The notes beneath the pieces are model-generated. The model was given only the letters and a program-made list of their open reading frames with translations, searched no databases and was not told where the DNA came from. Positions 18,105-26,634 of a stretch of DNA of 64,000 nt are shown here, piece by piece. The first letter of the stretch is position 1; each line of letters starts with the position of its first letter. This DNA is from Alphaproteobacteria bacterium (GTDB taxonomy: Bacteria > Pseudomonadota > Alphaproteobacteria > Micropepsales > Micropepsaceae), in contig JAGOBA010000001.1 in NCBI GenBank assembly GCA_017983635.1, forward strand, positions 1 to 64,000, written 5' to 3'. A program made the position numbers and the translations under genes.

Positions 18105-19082
18105 TCAGCCCATAGGTGCCAGCGGTCCCGTCGGGACGGTGCTGATGAATCGCCCGACGTCCACGTCTTGCTCGAAGCGGTGGCCAATTTTGTCGAGGCA
18201 TTCATTCCAGCCGCCCGCGGGCTCGACGCCGGAATTCAGTTCGATGTTCATCGCGCCCAAGAAACCGCTCACAGCCAACGGCCAGCGGCCATCCTTCTCG
18301 CGGACGCTCTTGTCCATGCTCGTAAGCAAATGCCGGATCAACAACGCGGCGAGCACTCCTGCCTTTCGGTCTCCGCGCTTTGCCAGTTGATGCCCCACGC
18401 AATCGACAATCTCGACCAACGTCAAGATCGCAGCGTCAGTCGGCTTCCGAAGCAATCCGATTTCTGCGCGCCCACCACTTGGGACAACGTTCGTGCTGTA
18501 CTGAGCCGGACGACGAAAGCGGGTGACGTTCATTCTGCGCAAGTCGCAGTTACTGCGATCTACGCCGATCCAAAACTGAAGAACGGTCCCGAAGTGTTTG
18601 AGCTTTTCAGCGTCCATCAAGTCAGCGAGCGCAACGTCCAAAATCGGTGCCGACAGTGAAAACTCTTCTGTGCCCTGCCACTCATGAAACGTGCCTTCGC
18701 CGTCTTCACCGGGTTTAAGAACGAGCTTCGTGGGCGCTGCGAATTGGGCGGCGAAACGCGGCAACGTGTGGAAGAGTCTCAACCGCCCGCCCTTCTTATC
18801 AACACTCGCAAGGAAGAAGGGTGTGGGGTGATCGATGAACCACTGAACCGACTCCACACCATCGAATACAAGGGGATCGGTCGCACTCTTTACCTGCACC
18901 GAGTAGTAGTCGGTGACAAAAGCGCGCTGACCTTTGCGCTCGATCATCGTGCAGTAGAGATCGATTCCGTGGTCGTCCTGCCGCCGCACGGGTGTCACCG
19001 TGCCCCACGTCGAAAACAAATAATCGGCCAGGATTTCGGATCGACTGCCCTCATGCAGATTGGGTGCAATTGCTCCCGTCAT
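18105..19082 (-). CDS. DUF4365 domain protein, PD-(D/E)xK nuclease-like
   Basis: A 325-residue protein whose N-terminal part matches DUF4365: an early SRSEILADYLFSTWG helix, then RRQDDHGIDLYC and YYSVQVKSATDP. The Asp in GIDLYC followed about 20 residues later by QVK resembles the D...(D/E/Q)xK active site of restriction-endonuclease folds. Such domains are common in defence islands. The C-terminal half (about residues 140-325) is not recognised. The ATG at 19082 is preceded by GGAGGAAC, which decides the start. It lies 66 bases downstream of the HEPN-type gene on the same strand, so the two are probably one operon. Confidence 0.72.
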   Translation of the reverse strand: MTGAIAPNLHEGSRSEILADYLFSTWGTVTPVRRQDDHGIDLYCTMIERKGQRAFVTDYYSVQVKSATDPLVFDGVESVQWFIDHPTPFFLASVDKKGGRLRLFHTLPRFAAQFAAPTKLVLKPGEDGEGTFHEWQGTEEFSLSAPILDVALADLMDAEKLKHFGTVLQFWIGVDRSNCDLRRMNVTRFRRPAQYSTNVVPSGGRAEIGLLRKPTDAAILTLVEIVDCVGHQLAKRGDRKAGVLAALLIRHLLTSMDKSVREKDGRWPLAVSGFLGAMNIELNSGVEPAGGWNECLDKIGHRFEQDVDVGRFISTVPTGPLAPMG

Positions 19083-19148
19083 GCGTTGTTCCTCCAGAGA
19101 TTGACGGCATCGATCAAGTCGGGACCGTCCGGCGCGCTGCACTCCCGA

Positions 19149-20087
19149 TCACGCGCTCCTCGCTGACGCTCCAGCGCGTAATTCAGCCTCGAGCAACCTA
19201 CAAGCGATCTCTAACGCTTTGCCTGCCTCGACCGCGAATTCTCCCCGGCCCGCCCCGTCGTGAACGTACTTGCTTCTCAGGTCGTAGAGCGCTTCGAATT
19301 CTTTCACCGAGTCCGCATCAAGAAACTGCCTGAGCTTTCGAGTGTAGGCTTGGCGCAATGAGTCCTTACGCGCTCGTGCTAAGACACGCCGAGCACTCTC
19401 TCGCGACGTCGCATCGACCCTCATTCCATCCAAGTGGGCAAGCAGAGCGTCGATGGTCTGTGCATATTCCTCGCCAACATCGCGCTGATCGCAGAGGGCT
19501 TCGACCGCCGAGATGCGAAGGATGAACTGCGCATCGGCCTGGGCGACATAGAACGAGTCGTTCAAGAGCGAGGCACATGTTCGTTGTCGATCCGTCATCG
19601 TCGAACGCGCATCGCGCCATTTCTCAAGATGAGAGGCAAAGGATTGTGCGGAAGTCGAGGCGAAGCCTTCTGCCTGCATCCTCACTATCTGCACCATGTC
19701 CTTCTCGTACACCATCAAGCCCCACAAGTCGGCACGAAGCTCCCGCCCAGTGTCCCTGCGAACAGCGTCGTGGATCATCTGGCTAAAGCTCAGCGTCGCC
19801 TTGCTCGTTCCAACATCGATTCCAAGCTTGCCAAGCGCGCCACCGATCAAGAGTGCGTCCAAGAGGCGTCTTCCCGCATCATGCGCGGCACTTTCTGTTT
19901 GGTAGTTGCGGCCATGAAACGTGAATACCTCGCCTCCCGGCGGCGGTTGGAGCGGCGTAGGGCATTCTCGCGTCGAGTCGGCCAGACAGGGGTTACTGGG
20001 CCGCGCTTCAACTGACACTTCGATAGGTGGAAATCCTGGCACCGATATCGTCGTCGGCAATGCCCTACGGTCGATGGGCGTCTTCAT
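19149..20087 (-). CDS. HEPN-type (Apea-like) protein, candidate RNase toxin/defence effector
   Basis: A protein of about 312 residues, with a helical C-terminal domain containing LYDLRSKYVHDGAGRG. RSKYVH fits the Arg-x4-His motif of HEPN ribonucleases, and an upstream helix with FILRISAVEALCDQ is common in Apea-like HEPN proteins. The N-terminal 110 residues are unrecognised. The start is uncertain: ATG at 20087 is used here, but the frame is open to an ATG at 20150 and neither has a clear ribosome site. It precedes the DUF4365 gene. A combined nuclease plus HEPN defence unit is my inference. Confidence 0.6.
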   Translation of the reverse strand: MKTPIDRRALPTTISVPGFPPIEVSVEARPSNPCLADSTRECPTPLQPPPGGEVFTFHGRNYQTESAAHDAGRRLLDALLIGGALGKLGIDVGTSKATLSFSQMIHDAVRRDTGRELRADLWGLMVYEKDMVQIVRMQAEGFASTSAQSFASHLEKWRDARSTMTDRQRTCASLLNDSFYVAQADAQFILRISAVEALCDQRDVGEEYAQTIDALLAHLDGMRVDATSRESARRVLARARKDSLRQAYTRKLRQFLDADSVKEFEALYDLRSKYVHDGAGRGEFAVEAGKALEIACRLLEAELRAGASARSA

Positions 20088-20125
20088 TCGCACGCGCAGT
20101 CGAAAGACCCAATTCGAAGTGCCGC

Positions 20126-20227
20126 TCAATTGCCGCCCTCCGGCGCACATACGGCTTCAGCCTGGTCACCGAGTGCCGCGCTCGTTGTTGAAACCAACGC
20201 GATGAGTGTGATGATGATGGTGCGCAT
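20126..20227 (-). CDS. Possible 33-residue secreted peptide or truncated signal-peptide gene
   Basis: A short open frame begins with ATG at 20227, preceded by GGAGGACC. It encodes MRTIIITLIALVSTTSAALG followed by 13 more residues, among them a single Cys. It looks like a signal peptide with a very short mature part. It could be a real small exported peptide, a leader, or the surviving start of a secreted protein that has been truncated. If the next gene starts at 20087 there is no overlap. Confidence 0.3.
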   Translation of the reverse strand: MRTIIITLIALVSTTSAALGDQAEAVCAPEGGN

Positions 20228-20582
20228 GGTGGTCCTCCGTCTAATCGCTGCGTTGGGCGTCCGGATTGATCGCAAGTTCCCCACTGGACTCACGGCAACA
20301 ACGTCGATGCCAGGGCACGAAAGATGAGGGGCGGAATGTGGGGCTGCATAGAACGCCAGCCAAGATTACTGAAACGTATCAAGTGGTTAGGAGGCGTGAT
20401 TGGCGGAGCCGGAGCCCGAAGAGGCAGTGTCTGCAACAGTCCGTCGCTGTGCGCACCTGACCAATCGGACGCAGTTTTCCTCATCGGCGAATCCGCTCTC
20501 GCGTTTACACGTCCGCGCCAGTCTCTCACAATCCGACCATGCCGCGTGGGTGAACCCACGCGCGAAAAAGGTAGGAGGATGA
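20228..20582. other. Non-coding junction at the left end of the integrated element
   Basis: No gene can be supported here. The stretch contains the 15-bp copy of the tRNA-Ser 3' end (20400-20414) and the promoter region of the integrase. The integrase start at 20583 follows AGGAGGATGA. Sequence left of 20400 should be host or older accessory DNA, and sequence right of it belongs to the element. Confidence 0.6.
20400..20414. repeat. Left attachment repeat of the tRNA-Ser element
   Basis: TTGGCGGAGCCGGAG is an exact copy of 40560-40574. The right copy is the 3' end of tRNA-Ser(GCT), with its CCA plus one extra base. The flanks diverge within one or two bases on the right. On the left GGCGTG is also shared, offset by one base. 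A 15-mer duplicated once beside an integrase and once at a tRNA 3' end is the expected product of site-specific integration. Confidence 0.88.
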
Positions 20583-21824
20583 ATGGTCCGCCAATTAGAG
20601 AGACTATCGGCGTTGAAGGTTGAACGACTGACCGACGACGGCATGCACGCCGACGGCGGAGGACTCTATCTACAGATCGACGGCGGCGCCAAGAGCTGGA
20701 TTTTCCGCTTTCGGTCGCCGGTCAAAAGGTCAGAGCGCTACATGGGCCTGGGCCGCTACGGGCAGCGCACGGACGAGCTCAACCTTGCTGCAGCGCGCGG
20801 AGCGGCCGAACGTGCGCGCGCACTCTGTCGCCAGGGTATCGACCCGATTGAGCAGAGACGTGGGGCGGAGCATGGAGCTGCGGCGCCTGCCAAGCCGTCG
20901 TTCGGAGAGTTCGCGGACAGCTACATCGAGATCATGCGGCCGTCGTGGCACAACGAGAAGCACGCGGCGCAGTGGGTCTCGACTATGCGCGATCACGCAT
21001 CGTCCATTCGATCGACGCCGGTCGATCAGATCGACACCGACATGGTGCTCAACGTGCTGCGACCCATCTGGGCTGAGGTCCCGGAGACCGCGCGCCGCGT
21101 CCGGTGCCGCATCGAAGCAATACTCGATGCGGCGAAGGCGAAGCAGCACCGCACGGGAGAGAACCCCGCACGCTGGCGCGGGCACCTGCAGCATCTGCTT
21201 CCAAAGCCCAAGCGATTGACGCGTGGGCATCATGCCGCGCTCGACTATCGCGACGCTGGCGACTTCATGGTGCAGCTCCGAGCACAGTCCGGCATCGCGG
21301 CGCGTGCGCTCGAATTCTTGGTGCTGACCTGTACGCGCACTAGCGAGACACTTCTCGCGGAGTGGTCAGAGATCGACATGGAAAGTCACGTCTGGACATT
21401 GCCTCCGGTGCGCACGAAGCAGAAGCGCGAGCAGCGCATCCCGCTCTCCGCTCCCGCGTTGGCGATCGTCCAGGAGATGGCTGCGATCAAGTCCTGCGCC
21501 TTCATTTTCCCAGGGTGGAAGATGGGCGCGCCGTTCTCGAACATGGCGATGGCGAATGTGCTGCAGCGCATGGGGCGCGATAGTGTCACCGTCCACGGCT
21601 TTCGGAGCACCTTCAAGGATTGGTGTTCCGACTGCACCAACCACCCGAACGAAGTGAGCGAGATGGCGCTTGGTCACAAAGTCTCTGACAAGGTCGAAGC
21701 GGCATACCGTCGTGGCGAACTCCTTCAGAAGCGCCGGCAGCTTGCCGAAGATTGGGCTCGCTTCTGTGCGACGCCCTGGACAACGGCGACGGTCATTCCG
21801 ATCGGCGAGCGCCGCTCGATGTAG
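20583..21824 (+). CDS. int: Tyrosine recombinase (P4-type integrase)
   Basis: A 413-residue site-specific recombinase of the P4 integrase family, which inserts and excises the element at tRNA-Ser. The N-terminal DUF4102 arm-binding domain (GGLYLQIDGGAKSWIFRFR) precedes the core-binding and catalytic domains. The full catalytic set is visible: Arg in CTRTSETLL, Lys in RTKQKREQRIPLS, HxxR in HGFRSTF, His in LGHKVSD and Tyr in AAYRRGE. The start ATG is preceded by AGGAGG. It lies 168 bp inside the left attachment repeat, as expected. Confidence 0.95.
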   Translation: MVRQLERLSALKVERLTDDGMHADGGGLYLQIDGGAKSWIFRFRSPVKRSERYMGLGRYGQRTDELNLAAARGAAERARALCRQGIDPIEQRRGAEHGAAAPAKPSFGEFADSYIEIMRPSWHNEKHAAQWVSTMRDHASSIRSTPVDQIDTDMVLNVLRPIWAEVPETARRVRCRIEAILDAAKAKQHRTGENPARWRGHLQHLLPKPKRLTRGHHAALDYRDAGDFMVQLRAQSGIAARALEFLVLTCTRTSETLLAEWSEIDMESHVWTLPPVRTKQKREQRIPLSAPALAIVQEMAAIKSCAFIFPGWKMGAPFSNMAMANVLQRMGRDSVTVHGFRSTFKDWCSDCTNHPNEVSEMALGHKVSDKVEAAYRRGELLQKRRQLAEDWARFCATPWTTATVIPIGERRSM

Positions 21825-21917
21825 CATCGGTGGGGGATAGGCCGGCCAGCCGATAAGCGCGGACACCGCATCGCGCTTCCCCCATTGACCCTCTTGCGGC
21901 GCACTACGGGGTGCAGC

Positions 21918-22811
21918 ATGCGTATACAGCTCTCGAATGACGGCGACGATTGGAACCACTGGAGCGGATGGCACGACGTCAAACGCTTCATCGACACTTG
22001 CGGTCTATATCTATCGCCGGAGCCCGCAGACCACTACGCGCCGGGCGAGCCCAGCAAAGACGCTTTCCGACGCGTCGGGTATCTTCGCTACCGATTGCTC
22101 GACTTTCCGGAGCCGTTTCAGCGCTACTGCAATGAGATGCTCGTATTCGAGCAAACTCCGCCTGCCGAACGAGGGCCTGCACCAACTCACCTCGCCGTTC
22201 TTACGCAGATCGAAGGCGCGAGCGCGGGAGACCATCTGCAGCCGGCGACGCCAGCCGAATACGAGCGACAGCGAGATCGATGGATCAAAGACGCCGACAT
22301 CTTTGCCCGGTACTACTGCGCCGCGTGGAAATTTCTGACGATGCGGATCGTCGCCCAGCTTTCGTGCGGCACCGTCGAGGGGCGCGGAATTCTCGACGGT
22401 ACTCCTCCGGGCAAGTTCGCGGTGAGGGAGCCAATCCCGAAGGAGTGGTGGGATCGGGCCGAGCTGTATGCCAACCCCTCGTGCGCGATCTCTCGCAATC
22501 AGGTCGTGCGCGACTTGGAATTGACGTTTGCCGAACCTTGTTCAGAGGCCGACCTGAACCTTCAATTTGTTCGGTCATCAGAGATCGCATCACCGGTTGG
22601 CGGGACACGGCGCGACGTGATCGATGCGGCGCTAGAAATTGCTCGCACACGTCCCGCGGATCTCAACCCGCGGCATGGGCGGCTGACATTGCTGGCCAGG
22701 CGGCTCAAAAAAGACCAGCGATTCGCCAACCTCGAAGCCGAAACTATTTCCGATTACATCCGTGAGCCAATCGGGAATGAATATGGAGACCGCAGAACTC
22801 CGCGCCGATAG
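21918..22811 (+). CDS. Hypothetical protein of the integrated element
   Basis: About 297 residues, soluble, with no family that I recognise. It is rich in Trp and acidic residues at the N-terminus (DGDDWNHWSGWHDVKRF). The middle (DADIFARYYCAAWKFLTMR) and the end (ARRLKKDQRFANLEAETISD) look helical. The ATG at 21918 is chosen because it follows soon after the integrase and starts cleanly. A start at 21885 is possible, and neither has a strong ribosome site. It lies between the integrase and the AlpA-like gene, where satellites often keep regulators. Confidence 0.6.
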   Translation: MRIQLSNDGDDWNHWSGWHDVKRFIDTCGLYLSPEPADHYAPGEPSKDAFRRVGYLRYRLLDFPEPFQRYCNEMLVFEQTPPAERGPAPTHLAVLTQIEGASAGDHLQPATPAEYERQRDRWIKDADIFARYYCAAWKFLTMRIVAQLSCGTVEGRGILDGTPPGKFAVREPIPKEWWDRAELYANPSCAISRNQVVRDLELTFAEPCSEADLNLQFVRSSEIASPVGGTRRDVIDAALEIARTRPADLNPRHGRLTLLARRLKKDQRFANLEAETISDYIREPIGNEYGDRRTPRR

Positions 22812-22903
22812 CGACGCCTTCGTATTTCCGAAAAATCGGATTTGATTTCCCCGCGGCGACGAACGGACTGTGACGGTCAACGACACGTCACGGAGCCGAA
22901 ACG

Positions 22904-23236
22904 ATGGATAACCGATCACCGCACGACGCCCCACGGAACAAGGGCGCATTGCTAATATCTGCAGCCGCCGCCTCTGCGCCTTCGCCGTCGGTTGCGCTCG
23001 CCGGTCCGACCGATCGAGGATCATCCACACGGTTGACGATGTCTGTGCCTGAGTTCTGCGAGATGGTCGGGATCAGCAAAAGCACGTTCTATCTTGAGGT
23101 ACGAGAGGGTAGGATTCAGCTGCTCAAAGCCGGTGCGAAAACCCTCGTGGCCCGCACCGAACCGGCAAAATACCTTGCTGAAATGGCCGCCGCAGCTGCC
23201 TCGCGCTCACCTCGCCGACGCAAGTCCGCAGCCTGA
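22904..23236 (+). CDS. AlpA/excisionase-like helix-turn-helix protein
   Basis: A 110-residue protein with a low-complexity Ala/Ser/Pro N-terminus. A small winged-helix DNA-binding region follows, containing MSVPEFCEMVGISKSTFYLE and EVREGRIQLLKAGAKTLV. This is the pattern of AlpA/Xis-type proteins (a helix-turn-helix choosing a reading frame of DNA, followed by a wing), which direct excision and activate element genes. It sits between the integrase and the primase, as in P4-like and PICI elements. The basic C-terminus SRSPRRRKSAA may help DNA binding. Confidence 0.75.
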   Translation: MDNRSPHDAPRNKGALLISAAAASAPSPSVALAGPTDRGSSTRLTMSVPEFCEMVGISKSTFYLEVREGRIQLLKAGAKTLVARTEPAKYLAEMAAAAASRSPRRRKSAA

Positions 23237-23407
23237 TTTTCGGCGCTCGCCATGATCGTAAGCGATCGAGGATCATCCGCTGTCTCGCGGGCGTCGACGA
23301 CGCCGATCACTCAGCCCCGAATGCGAAAAAGTCCGCCCGCTCAACACGGACGGCCTCTGATTTTTCGTGACCCGGGCGGCAACCCGGCACCAGCTAAGGA
23401 GGCACTC

Positions 23408-23794
23408 TTGGTATCAACCCCCGATTCGCACTGCAACCCCCTATCGCCTGATCTGACCCAGCGGCTCGCCATCCTAATACCCCGCATGGCCACCAACCAC
23501 GACGGCGAGGTCGTAGCGACCGTCCGCGCGATCGGCCGCATCCTCGCGACCGCCGGTTGCGACTTTCACGACCTCTCCGCCCACGTGGCCGGCGCAATCG
23601 TCTCCGACGTGTCGGTGATGCTCGCAGAGTGCCAGGCCCGTATTGACCTCTTCAACGACAAGGAGGCACGCTTTCTACGGGACGCGGCGGCTCTCATTGC
23701 GGCTGGCCACGAGCTCAGCGACAAGCAGGCTGCCTGGGTCATGGACCTTCACCGGATAGCGGTGACGCGCTGGGACCGCGGGTGCGCGGTATGA
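23408..23794 (+). CDS. Small hypothetical protein upstream of the primase
   Basis: About 128 residues if translation begins at the TTG at 23408, which is preceded by AAGGAGG at a good distance. The frame is open further left to 23252, but that part lacks a ribosome site. The C-terminal half (EARFLRDAAALIAAGHELSD, then KQAAWVMDLHRIAVTRW) is helical and resembles small proteins found before phage primases. Its function is unknown. The stop overlaps the primase start (ATGA), so the two are translated together. Confidence 0.6.
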   Translation: MVSTPDSHCNPLSPDLTQRLAILIPRMATNHDGEVVATVRAIGRILATAGCDFHDLSAHVAGAIVSDVSVMLAECQARIDLFNDKEARFLRDAAALIAAGHELSDKQAAWVMDLHRIAVTRWDRGCAV

Positions 23795-24747
23795 CCGACC
23801 TTAAGTTCCATGACCTGGCGCTCGACCTGGGCAGACGCGCGCCGGAACTGGCCCGCATGCTCCTGGGAGAGCCAACGTCGAGCAACTCTCGGCAGTATCG
23901 TTACCGCGGCAAAGGCTCCCTCTGCATCCTCGTCGCCGGGGCCGAAGCCGGGCACTTCTTCGACCACGACCCACCCGCCGGCAGCAAAGCCCACGGCGAC
24001 GCGATCGACTTGATCGCACACGTCACTGGCTGCTCACTCCGCGAAGCCTACACGCAAGGCATCGAATTTCTGGGAGGTGTGACGAGAGAATCCACACTGC
24101 GGCCAGGTCACGATGGGGAGACACCCCGCGATCGTATTGACCGCGCGCTGAGCTGGTGGACGGAGGGGAAGTCGGCACCCGGCACGATCGTCGAGCGCTA
24201 CCTGCAAGGCCGCGGCATCACCTGCAAAATCACCAGCGACATCAAATTCCACCCCGAACTTTGGAACTCAGAGGCGCAGCGAAAGCTCCCCGCCATGGTG
24301 GCGCTGATGCGAGACATCGGAAACGACGAGGCCTGCGGGATACACCGGACATGGCTCCTGCCCGACGGCTCTGGCAAGGCGAAACTCACAACCCCGAAGA
24401 AAATGTATGGGCGCGCCAAGAACGCGACGATCAAGCTGGCCCCGGATTGGAGCATTACCGAAGGTATCGGCCTCACGGAGGGGATCGAAACTGGCCTCAG
24501 CCTCATCTCGATCGGCTGGGCTGCAGTCTGGGCCGTAGGCTCGGCAGGGGCGATGGCGCGCTTCCCAATCCTGGGTGGCGTCGAAGCGATCACCGTCTTC
24601 GCCGATCACGACAACAAAGCGACTGGGGTCCGCGCCGCCCGGACGTGTGCCAACCGGTGGCAGTCGGCCGGCCGTGAAGCGACGATCCACTATCCCGATG
24701 CGTGCGGCCACGATTGGAACGATGTGCTGAGAGGCATTGCGGCATGA
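23791..24747 (+). CDS. Toprim-domain primase
   Basis: A 318-residue DNA primase-type protein of the phage/plasmid DUF7146-Toprim group. The N-terminal region carries GKGSLCILVAG and a GDAIDLIAHVTGCSLREAY segment, as in CHC2-derived primases that have lost the zinc Cys set. The C-terminus has the Toprim Glu motif LTEGIETGLS, the Asp motif VFADHDNKATG, and a GHDWNDVLRG end. It probably lays primers for replication of the excised element. The ATG overlaps the previous stop by 4 bases, and its own stop overlaps the next start. Confidence 0.87.
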   Translation: MTDLKFHDLALDLGRRAPELARMLLGEPTSSNSRQYRYRGKGSLCILVAGAEAGHFFDHDPPAGSKAHGDAIDLIAHVTGCSLREAYTQGIEFLGGVTRESTLRPGHDGETPRDRIDRALSWWTEGKSAPGTIVERYLQGRGITCKITSDIKFHPELWNSEAQRKLPAMVALMRDIGNDEACGIHRTWLLPDGSGKAKLTTPKKMYGRAKNATIKLAPDWSITEGIGLTEGIETGLSLISIGWAAVWAVGSAGAMARFPILGGVEAITVFADHDNKATGVRAARTCANRWQSAGREATIHYPDACGHDWNDVLRGIAA

Positions 24748-25865
24748 GTACCGCGCCGGAAGATGTCATCCTGAAATTCGGGCGACGCGATCCGAAGATG
24801 TACGGCCGTCTGAAGGTCTTCACGCTTGGAGATGAACAGGCCAAGCTGGCGCGGCCCTATCTGCTCAAGGGGATCATCTACCGTGGCGACCTGATCTTCA
24901 TCACCGGCGATCCCGGGAGCGGCAAGACAACGCTCACACAGTACATCGCCCTTGCGGTGGCGCAGGGTAGATCCATTTTTGGTCGACGCGTAAAAGTCGG
25001 TCGGGTCCTATACCTCGCCTTCGAGGGGAAAGACATCTTCCTTCTCAAAATGAGTGTGCTGGAAAAACGCTTCGGCAGTTCGCGGAACATCATGTACGCG
25101 ACGCAGTCGCTTCAACTTCTGAAGGATGCACCGAACGGGCCCGACGCCAACGAACTGCTCAAGCTCATCAAAGACGAGAAGATCGACCTCGTCGTCTGCG
25201 ACACGTGGAGCAAGATGCTCGCCGGCGCCGACGACAACAAGCATGAAACGGTGAGCGCGCTGATAGGCGTCCTCGATCGAATTCGCGAGGAGGTTGGCGC
25301 CGCGGTCCTAGTGAATGCTCATCCCAGCAAGAGTGACAAGGGTGGTGTTGGCGGGAGCTTCACGGTCCAGAAGGACGCAGACGCGGTGCTCTCGGTCGAG
25401 ATCGCCGACAGCATCAGAACGGTGAACGCGGTCAAACTTCGGTTCGACAAGATCGGCCCCACATTCTCATTCAAGCTAGAGCGGGTGGTTTTGGGCACCG
25501 ACGACGACGGCGACGAGATCACCTCCGTCGACATCCAGGAGGAGTCGAATGACCCGCCCCACGGGGTCTCAAAGCCCACGAAGCTGTCCGCTTTCCAATC
25601 CATTTTCCTGAAGGATTTCGAGAATCACACGGCGATCACACGGCCGGGCCCAAATGACTGGGTTATCCCGAAGGAAGGCATGCCGCGTGTGATCGCCGTG
25701 GGGCGAAAGGAGATGGTTGCGGAACTCCAGAAGAACGGCCGCCTCGAAAGCTCCCCGGGGCAGCCGATGACCTCAAAAGACCGCACAAAACTGCGGGATA
25801 CGTTGGCAGCCCTCGAAAGCAAGGGGCGGCTCTTTTCAACTGACGCATGGATTTGGAAACCGTGA
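24744..25865 (+). CDS. RepA-like AAA ATPase (replicative helicase type)
   Basis: A 373-residue P-loop ATPase of the RSF1010 RepA/phage DnaB-like group. Walker A is ITGDPGSGKTTLTQY, and Walker B lies in IDLVVCDTWSKML. LVNAHPSKSDKGGVGGS is the usual RepA-like sensor segment. With the preceding Toprim primase it forms a two-protein replication module. The start at 24744 overlaps the primase stop (ATGA). The 3' end of the gene contains the first three copies of the ATCACACG repeat described separately, so the candidate origin begins inside this gene. Confidence 0.88.
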   Translation: MSTAPEDVILKFGRRDPKMYGRLKVFTLGDEQAKLARPYLLKGIIYRGDLIFITGDPGSGKTTLTQYIALAVAQGRSIFGRRVKVGRVLYLAFEGKDIFLLKMSVLEKRFGSSRNIMYATQSLQLLKDAPNGPDANELLKLIKDEKIDLVVCDTWSKMLAGADDNKHETVSALIGVLDRIREEVGAAVLVNAHPSKSDKGGVGGSFTVQKDADAVLSVEIADSIRTVNAVKLRFDKIGPTFSFKLERVVLGTDDDGDEITSVDIQEESNDPPHGVSKPTKLSAFQSIFLKDFENHTAITRPGPNDWVIPKEGMPRVIAVGRKEMVAELQKNGRLESSPGQPMTSKDRTKLRDTLAALESKGRLFSTDAWIWKP

Positions 25866-25979
25866 AAAATCACACGCACCACACGCCAATCACACGAGAA
25901 ATCACACGCCAGGCCTTCCGTGTGATGGAGCGTGTGGTCCAGGGGGTTTCCCCCTTTAGGGGGAACCCCCGATCACACG
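25624..25979. repeat. Iteron-like cluster of ATCACACG repeats, candidate replication origin
   Basis: The 8-mer ATCACACG, or its complement, occurs eight times in 356 bp. Plus-strand copies begin at 25624, 25635, 25869, 25889, 25901 and 25972; reverse copies are at 25686 and 25919. Related ACCACACG or CGTGTGGT copies lie at 25879, 25931 and nearby. ATCACACGCACCACACG is present twice (25869 and 25972). About two copies would be expected by chance in the whole 64 kb. The position directly after the primase and RepA-like genes suggests an origin with iterons. Confidence 0.7.
25942..25970. other. Strong G/C hairpin within the candidate origin
   Basis: GGGGG-TTT-CCCCC (25942-25954) and GGGGG-AA-CCCCC (25959-25970) are separated by TTTA. 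The two blocks are inverted copies of each other apart from one A/T, so one long hairpin can form, or two small ones. There is no T run after it, so a terminator is less likely than a structural element of an origin or a packaging signal. Confidence 0.6.
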
Positions 25980-26031
25980 CACCACACGCGGCCCCACTTC
26001 GAGACGGCAAAACCGACGAGGCTCGGAGCTG

Positions 26032-26634
26032 ATGGACGACTTCGAAACCTCGAACGCCCTCACCCGGCTGTGGCGCGCAGTGCGCTCGACGATCGGCCGA
26101 GGGCGAATCAAGCTCGTTGACGACACCAAGGCGGTGCAGAAGGCCCAGCTCGTCCTCAGTGCTAACGAGATCGTCGACAACCTGATCCGCGTCGGCGAGT
26201 ACGGGCTCGCATCAAACCCGCCGACGGATAGCGACGCGATCGTGGTCTTCATCGCTGGCGATCGAACGAAGGGCGCGATCGTCGGCACCAACCATCAAGC
26301 ATCGAGGCTCAAAAATCTCCAGCGCGGTGAAGTGGCGATCTTCGATGATCAGGGCCGCTGGATCTGGCTGAAGCGCGGATCAATCGAGATCGACGCGAAG
26401 AACACGCCGGTTGATGTGAAAAACGCGACGGTCATCACCGCGAAGGCGACGACAAAAATCACGCTCGACAGTCCGCTTGTCGAATGCACCGGACAGATCA
26501 CGTCCCAGGGGAGCATCACGTCGCAGGCTACAGTCACGGGCACGACCGACGTCGTCGGCGGGGGGAAAAGTTTGAAGACCCATGTGCATGGCGGCGTCGT
26601 CGCCGGCGGCGCCAATTCGGGACCGCCGGTATGA
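26032..26634 (+). CDS. Phage baseplate assembly protein V (Mu gp45/P2 gpV-like)
   Basis: A 200-residue protein of the gpV/gp45 spike family. An OB-fold region near residues 15-110 is followed by a repetitive beta-helix stretch (NATVITAKATTKITLDSP, then QGSITSQATVTGTTDV). The end, KTHVHGGVVAGG, has the HxH motif that binds iron at the spike tip. Such proteins pierce the host outer membrane at the end of a contractile tail. It is the first gene after the candidate origin, and its stop overlaps the hub gene start. Confidence 0.87.
   Translation: MDDFETSNALTRLWRAVRSTIGRGRIKLVDDTKAVQKAQLVLSANEIVDNLIRVGEYGLASNPPTDSDAIVVFIAGDRTKGAIVGTNHQASRLKNLQRGEVAIFDDQGRWIWLKRGSIEIDAKNTPVDVKNATVITAKATTKITLDSPLVECTGQITSQGSITSQATVTGTTDVVGGGKSLKTHVHGGVVAGGANSGPPV

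Noticed and set aside
17885-18205. 106-codon minus-strand frame at the end of the DUF4365 gene
   Set aside because: It overlaps the 3' end of the DUF4365 gene by 101 bases, has no ribosome site and shows no recognisable domain.
18105-20087. A classical toxin-antitoxin pair
   Set aside because: Both proteins are over 300 residues and neither resembles a small antitoxin, so a defence operon is a better guess.
25861-25990. The ATCACACG cluster as a CRISPR array
   Set aside because: The repeats are only 8 bases, lie in both orientations and are spaced irregularly at 11-180 bases. No cas genes are nearby.
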